Assembly: GCF_021462825.1 (NCBI RefSeq)
Contig: NZ_JAKEEB010000042.1
Span: 1-49,181, forward strand
DNA length: 49,181 nucleotides
DNA from: Streptomyces glomeratus
GTDB lineage: Bacteria; Actinomycetota; Actinomycetes; Streptomycetales; Streptomycetaceae
Direction: 5' to 3'
Part shown: one piece after another, positions 45,764-49,181 of the stretch
How positions within the stretch are numbered: position 1 is the stretch's first letter
How the letters are laid out: each line of letters opens with the position of its first letter
Program-made: the position numbers and the translations under genes
Notes under the pieces: generated by a model
What the model was told of the DNA's origin: nothing
Databases searched by the model: none
Seen by the model: only the letters and a program-made list of their open reading frames with translations

Positions 45764-45906
45764 TCAGCCGTCGTGGACGATCAGCGGGTACTCCCGGAAC
45801 CTGGCGGTGAACGGGATCAGTGCGTCCGGGCAGGCGAAGGGGCCCTCGTGCCGGTCGCACGCCAGTTCGCCCGGTCCGTCATCGCCGTACAGCAGTGTCG
45901 GGCCAT
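45764..45906 (-). pseudogene. Small Cys/His protein gene, frameshifted and truncated (DUF6980-like)
   Basis: From ATG 45906 the first frame reads MARHCCTAMTDRANW. One base is then missing and the next frame continues CDRHEGPFACPD, then ALIPFTARFREYPLIVHDG and stop. Together these reproduce the CC...W.CD.H...F.CPD...LIVHDG pattern I recall from small Streptomyces zinc-ribbon-like proteins (DUF6980), whose C-terminal CPWCG part is missing here. The assignment rests on memory of the pattern. A sequencing error could explain the frameshift but not the missing end. Confidence 0.65.
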
Positions 45907-45964
45907 CGCCTCGGTTCCCATGTCGGGTTCGCGCCGTCCCGGTGGATCAGGGGCGAGGGAAACC

Positions 45965-47152
<1,188 letters not shown>

Positions 47153-47182
47153 GACGGGACTCCTGATCGGCCTCGAACCATT

Positions 47183-47199
47183 AATTAGCACCGCTAGTT
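47183..47199. promoter_or_regulatory. Palindromic operator-like motif before the thiolase gene
   Basis: AATTAGC-ACC-GCTAGTT, an almost perfect 7-bp inverted repeat, sits in the only A/T-rich spot (47178-47212) between the divergent thiolase and Dps-like genes. It has the size of a TetR-type operator; no matching regulator gene lies next to it. Confidence 0.5.
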
Positions 47200-47408
47200 T
47201 TGACTATAGACCGCGGACGGCCCACCGGGAAGCTTCCCGCCCCGCGCCGGACCTGCTCACCGGGTTTCACCCCCATCCGACCCGGGCACCCGGGCGGCCA
47301 TGGGGTGGCAGGCGGCATGCGAGAGCCAGGGCCCCGCCGCCGAACCGCCCCGGACCAGGACCGACCGGCATACCGACCAGTACACCGACCGACAAGGAGA
47401 AGCGCGCG

Positions 47409-47891
47409 ATGACCGTGGTGCACAGCACTCTGCCCGAGCCCGCACGCCGGGTCACGGGGGACGCTCTGCAGGAGACTCTGGTGGATCTGCTGGGGTTGTC
47501 ACTCGTCGGGAAGCAGGCCCACTGGAACATCGTCGGACCGAGGTTCCGTTCGATCCACCTCCAGCTGGACGAAGTGGTGGCCACGACACGCACGTACGCC
47601 GACACCGTCGCCGAGCGGGCCGCCGCGCTCGGCGTCCCGCCGGACGGTCGGCCGGAGACCGTCGCGTCCGCCTTCGGACTGCCGGGCGCGAAGGAGGGCT
47701 GGCTGCGTGACACCGACGTCGTGCGGCTGATGGTGGAGTCGCTGGAGACGGCGATCGGACGGCTGCGCACGCGGATCGACGCCACGGAGAAGGCCGATCC
47801 GGTCACCCAGGACCTGCTGATCGGACTCACCGCGGAGCTGGAGAAGCAGCGCTGGATGTTCGAGGCCGAGAACTGGCCGCGGGAGGACTGA
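47409..47891 (+). CDS. Dps-like ferritin-family protein
   Basis: The product has 160 residues. The ferroxidase ligands of Dps are in place: His38 (GKQAHWNIVG), His50 and Asp54 (IHLQLDEVV). The rest is four-helix (ETLVDLLGLSLVG..., LMVESLETAIGRLRTRID). Short N- and C-terminal tails lack the lysine-rich DNA-binding extensions. Expected role: iron storage and peroxide protection. AAGGAGAAG precedes ATG 47409. DUF3140 and endonuclease-like genes follow closely on the same strand and may form a stress operon. Confidence 0.92.
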   Translation: MTVVHSTLPEPARRVTGDALQETLVDLLGLSLVGKQAHWNIVGPRFRSIHLQLDEVVATTRTYADTVAERAAALGVPPDGRPETVASAFGLPGAKEGWLRDTDVVRLMVESLETAIGRLRTRIDATEKADPVTQDLLIGLTAELEKQRWMFEAENWPRED

Positions 47892-47937
47892 ACCACCGAG
47901 AGGCAGGGCTGCCACCGAGGGTGGAGAGGAGTACACC

Positions 47938-48285
47938 ATGACCGACGCCCTGGAGATGGACGCGCTGTGGGACGAGTTCCACCGCGTGGTCAACATGACC
48001 TCCCAGGAACTCGCGGCCTGGCTGCGGGTCCTGGACGCCGGCGAGGACACCGAGCCGCTGCCCGAGCAGGCGGGCCCGCCGACCGGACGGCACGTCCTCG
48101 CGATCCTGCAGAAGCGGCGCACGGATCTGACCGACGACGACATCCAGGTGATGCGTGAGGTCGTGGACACCGTGACCGCCCAGCAGGACCTGTACGACGA
48201 ACCGGAGCCCGAGCGTGCCTCGGACGAGGACCGCCGCCACCGGCTGATGACCATCGGCCACGACCCGCTCAAGCCGCGGAAGTGA
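47938..48285 (+). CDS. DUF3140 protein
   Basis: The product has 115 residues. LWDEFHRVVNMTSQELAAWL (~10-29) and GRHVLAILQKRRTDLTDDDIQVMREVVDTV (~50-79) are the DUF3140 signature. The C-terminus is highly charged. Members are small, acidic and of unknown, perhaps DNA-binding, function. GGAGAGGAG precedes the ATG. It lies between the Dps-like and endonuclease-like genes, with 46- and 7-base gaps. Confidence 0.9.
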   Translation: MTDALEMDALWDEFHRVVNMTSQELAAWLRVLDAGEDTEPLPEQAGPPTGRHVLAILQKRRTDLTDDDIQVMREVVDTVTAQQDLYDEPEPERASDEDRRHRLMTIGHDPLKPRK

Positions 48286-48292
48286 GATCGCC

Positions 48293-48949
48293 GTGCCCCG
48301 CCGCGACAAGGCGGACCGCGTCGTCGAAGAACTCGTCCGCGAGCACGGTCACACCTACGCCGAGGAAGCGGGCATCCCGCTCAAGGACGCCCCGCAGCCG
48401 CTCTACCGGCTGCTGCTGATGGCCCTGCTGCTCAGCGCCCGCATCCGCACCTCGATCGCCCTGGAGACGGTGCGGGCGCTGCAGGAGGCGGGACTGCGCG
48501 ATCCTCGGCGCATGGCCGGAGCCGAGTGGCAGGAGCGTGTGGACGCGCTCGGCCGGGGCGGCTACCGGCGCTACGACGAGCGGACGGCGACCCAGCTCGG
48601 CGACGGCGCCGAGCTGCTGACGGAGCGTTGGGGAGGCGATCTGCGCAGGCTGCGGAAGGAGGCGGACGGGGACGTTCCGACGCTGCGCGAGCTTCTTCAG
48701 GAGATACCGGGAATCGGGCCGGCCGGCGCCGACATCTTCCTGCGGGAGGTGCAGCGGGTCTGGCCGGAGGTGGCGCCCTACGTCGACGCCAAGGCCCTGT
48801 CCGGAGCCGAGCGGCTCGGGCTGCCCAAGGACCCGGAGAAACTGGTGCGGCTGGCGGGCGGCACCGAACCGGCGGTGCTCTCCGCCGCGTTGGTGCGGGC
48901 GGCACTGGACAAGAAGGTGGCGGAGGGCGTCCTGGAGCACGCGGCCTAG
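48293..48949 (+). CDS. HhH-GPD superfamily endonuclease III-like protein
   Basis: The product has 218 residues. LLLMALLLSARIRTSIALETV (~40-60) is the start of the helical HhH-GPD fold. The helix-hairpin-helix is IPGIGPAGADIFLREV (~138-153). The Lys/Asp catalytic pair is not clear (an Asp occurs in APYVDAKALSG where bifunctional members carry the catalytic Asp), and no C-terminal 4Fe-4S cysteines exist, so full endonuclease III activity is uncertain. The GTG start lies seven bases after DUF3140. Confidence 0.85.
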   Translation: MPRRDKADRVVEELVREHGHTYAEEAGIPLKDAPQPLYRLLLMALLLSARIRTSIALETVRALQEAGLRDPRRMAGAEWQERVDALGRGGYRRYDERTATQLGDGAELLTERWGGDLRRLRKEADGDVPTLRELLQEIPGIGPAGADIFLREVQRVWPEVAPYVDAKALSGAERLGLPKDPEKLVRLAGGTEPAVLSAALVRAALDKKVAEGVLEHAA

Positions 48950-48998
48950 GGCTGCCGCCCCGGCGACCGCAGACACCGTTCGGGAAGTGGGGGAACGG

Positions 48999-49181
<183 letters not shown>

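Overview
The window is high-GC actinobacterial DNA, most likely Streptomyces. Third codon positions are almost all G or C, GTG starts are frequent, spacing is tight with ATGA/GTGA overlaps, and the gene content fits: an F420-dependent luciferase-like oxidoreductase, a ketosteroid dehydrogenase, a PAS/GAF/SpoIIE/HATPase regulator, a CGNR zinc-finger regulator, DUF3140, and CobF with CobK. No rRNA or CRISPR is present. The only RNA gene seen is one tRNA-Pro(GGG). The last ~180 bases are almost pure G and look like a sequencing or assembly artefact at a contig end.

Left part (1-9.8 kb): an IS200/IS605 element (tnpA complete, tnpB cut by the window edge), a pyruvate formate-lyase stub, a PPOX-fold protein, a DUF2871 membrane protein, a TrmB/LuxR-type regulator, an unknown membrane protein, a carotenoid-oxygenase stub and a CGNR regulator. 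Next comes a compact regulon of a NemR/AcuR-like TetR repressor, a TDT-family (TehA-like) transporter and a zinc alcohol dehydrogenase. Their three promoters share one operator placed in the -35/-10 spacer. Middle (10-22 kb): a giant P-type ATPase with a degenerate N-terminal copy of its own fold and a small membrane partner, an unknown alanine-rich protein, a Tat-type ketosteroid dehydrogenase, an F420 oxidoreductase with a cysteine hydrolase, a membrane protein and a PAS-LuxR regulator.

The most interesting part is 22.2-38.4 kb. An intact six-gene locus at 32.4-38.4 kb encodes a LysR regulator, a CaiB-type CoA transferase, a crotonase, an acetoacetate-decarboxylase-like protein, a carnitine/gulonate-dehydrogenase-like NAD enzyme and an acyl-CoA dehydrogenase. 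A second copy in the same order lies at 22.2-25.2 kb. There the crotonase, decarboxylase and dehydrogenase are intact, but the LysR, CoA-transferase and acyl-CoA-dehydrogenase genes survive only as fossils. Chemically the six functions could form a cycle that takes a carboxylic acid through CoA activation, desaturation, hydration, CoA release, oxidation and decarboxylation to a methyl ketone. That pathway is inference. Between the copies sit an NAD-malic enzyme, a FUSC-family membrane protein and a LysR gene on one strand, followed by a divergent TetR/aldo-keto reductase pair with two clear operators.

Right part (38.8-49 kb): a 5'-truncated acyl-CoA dehydrogenase, a SpoIIE-type protein that has lost most phosphatase metal ligands but keeps its ATPase domain, tRNA-Pro, a DUF309 protein, cobF and cobK (convergent), a HAD-IIA phosphatase, a TauE/SafE permease, a frameshifted small gene, a thiolase, a Dps-like protein, DUF3140 and an HhH-GPD endonuclease-like protein. 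Six loci with pseudogenes in 49 kb, plus an IS element, suggest an accessory, actively decaying region for roughly the first 40 kb and a more core-like segment after the tRNA.
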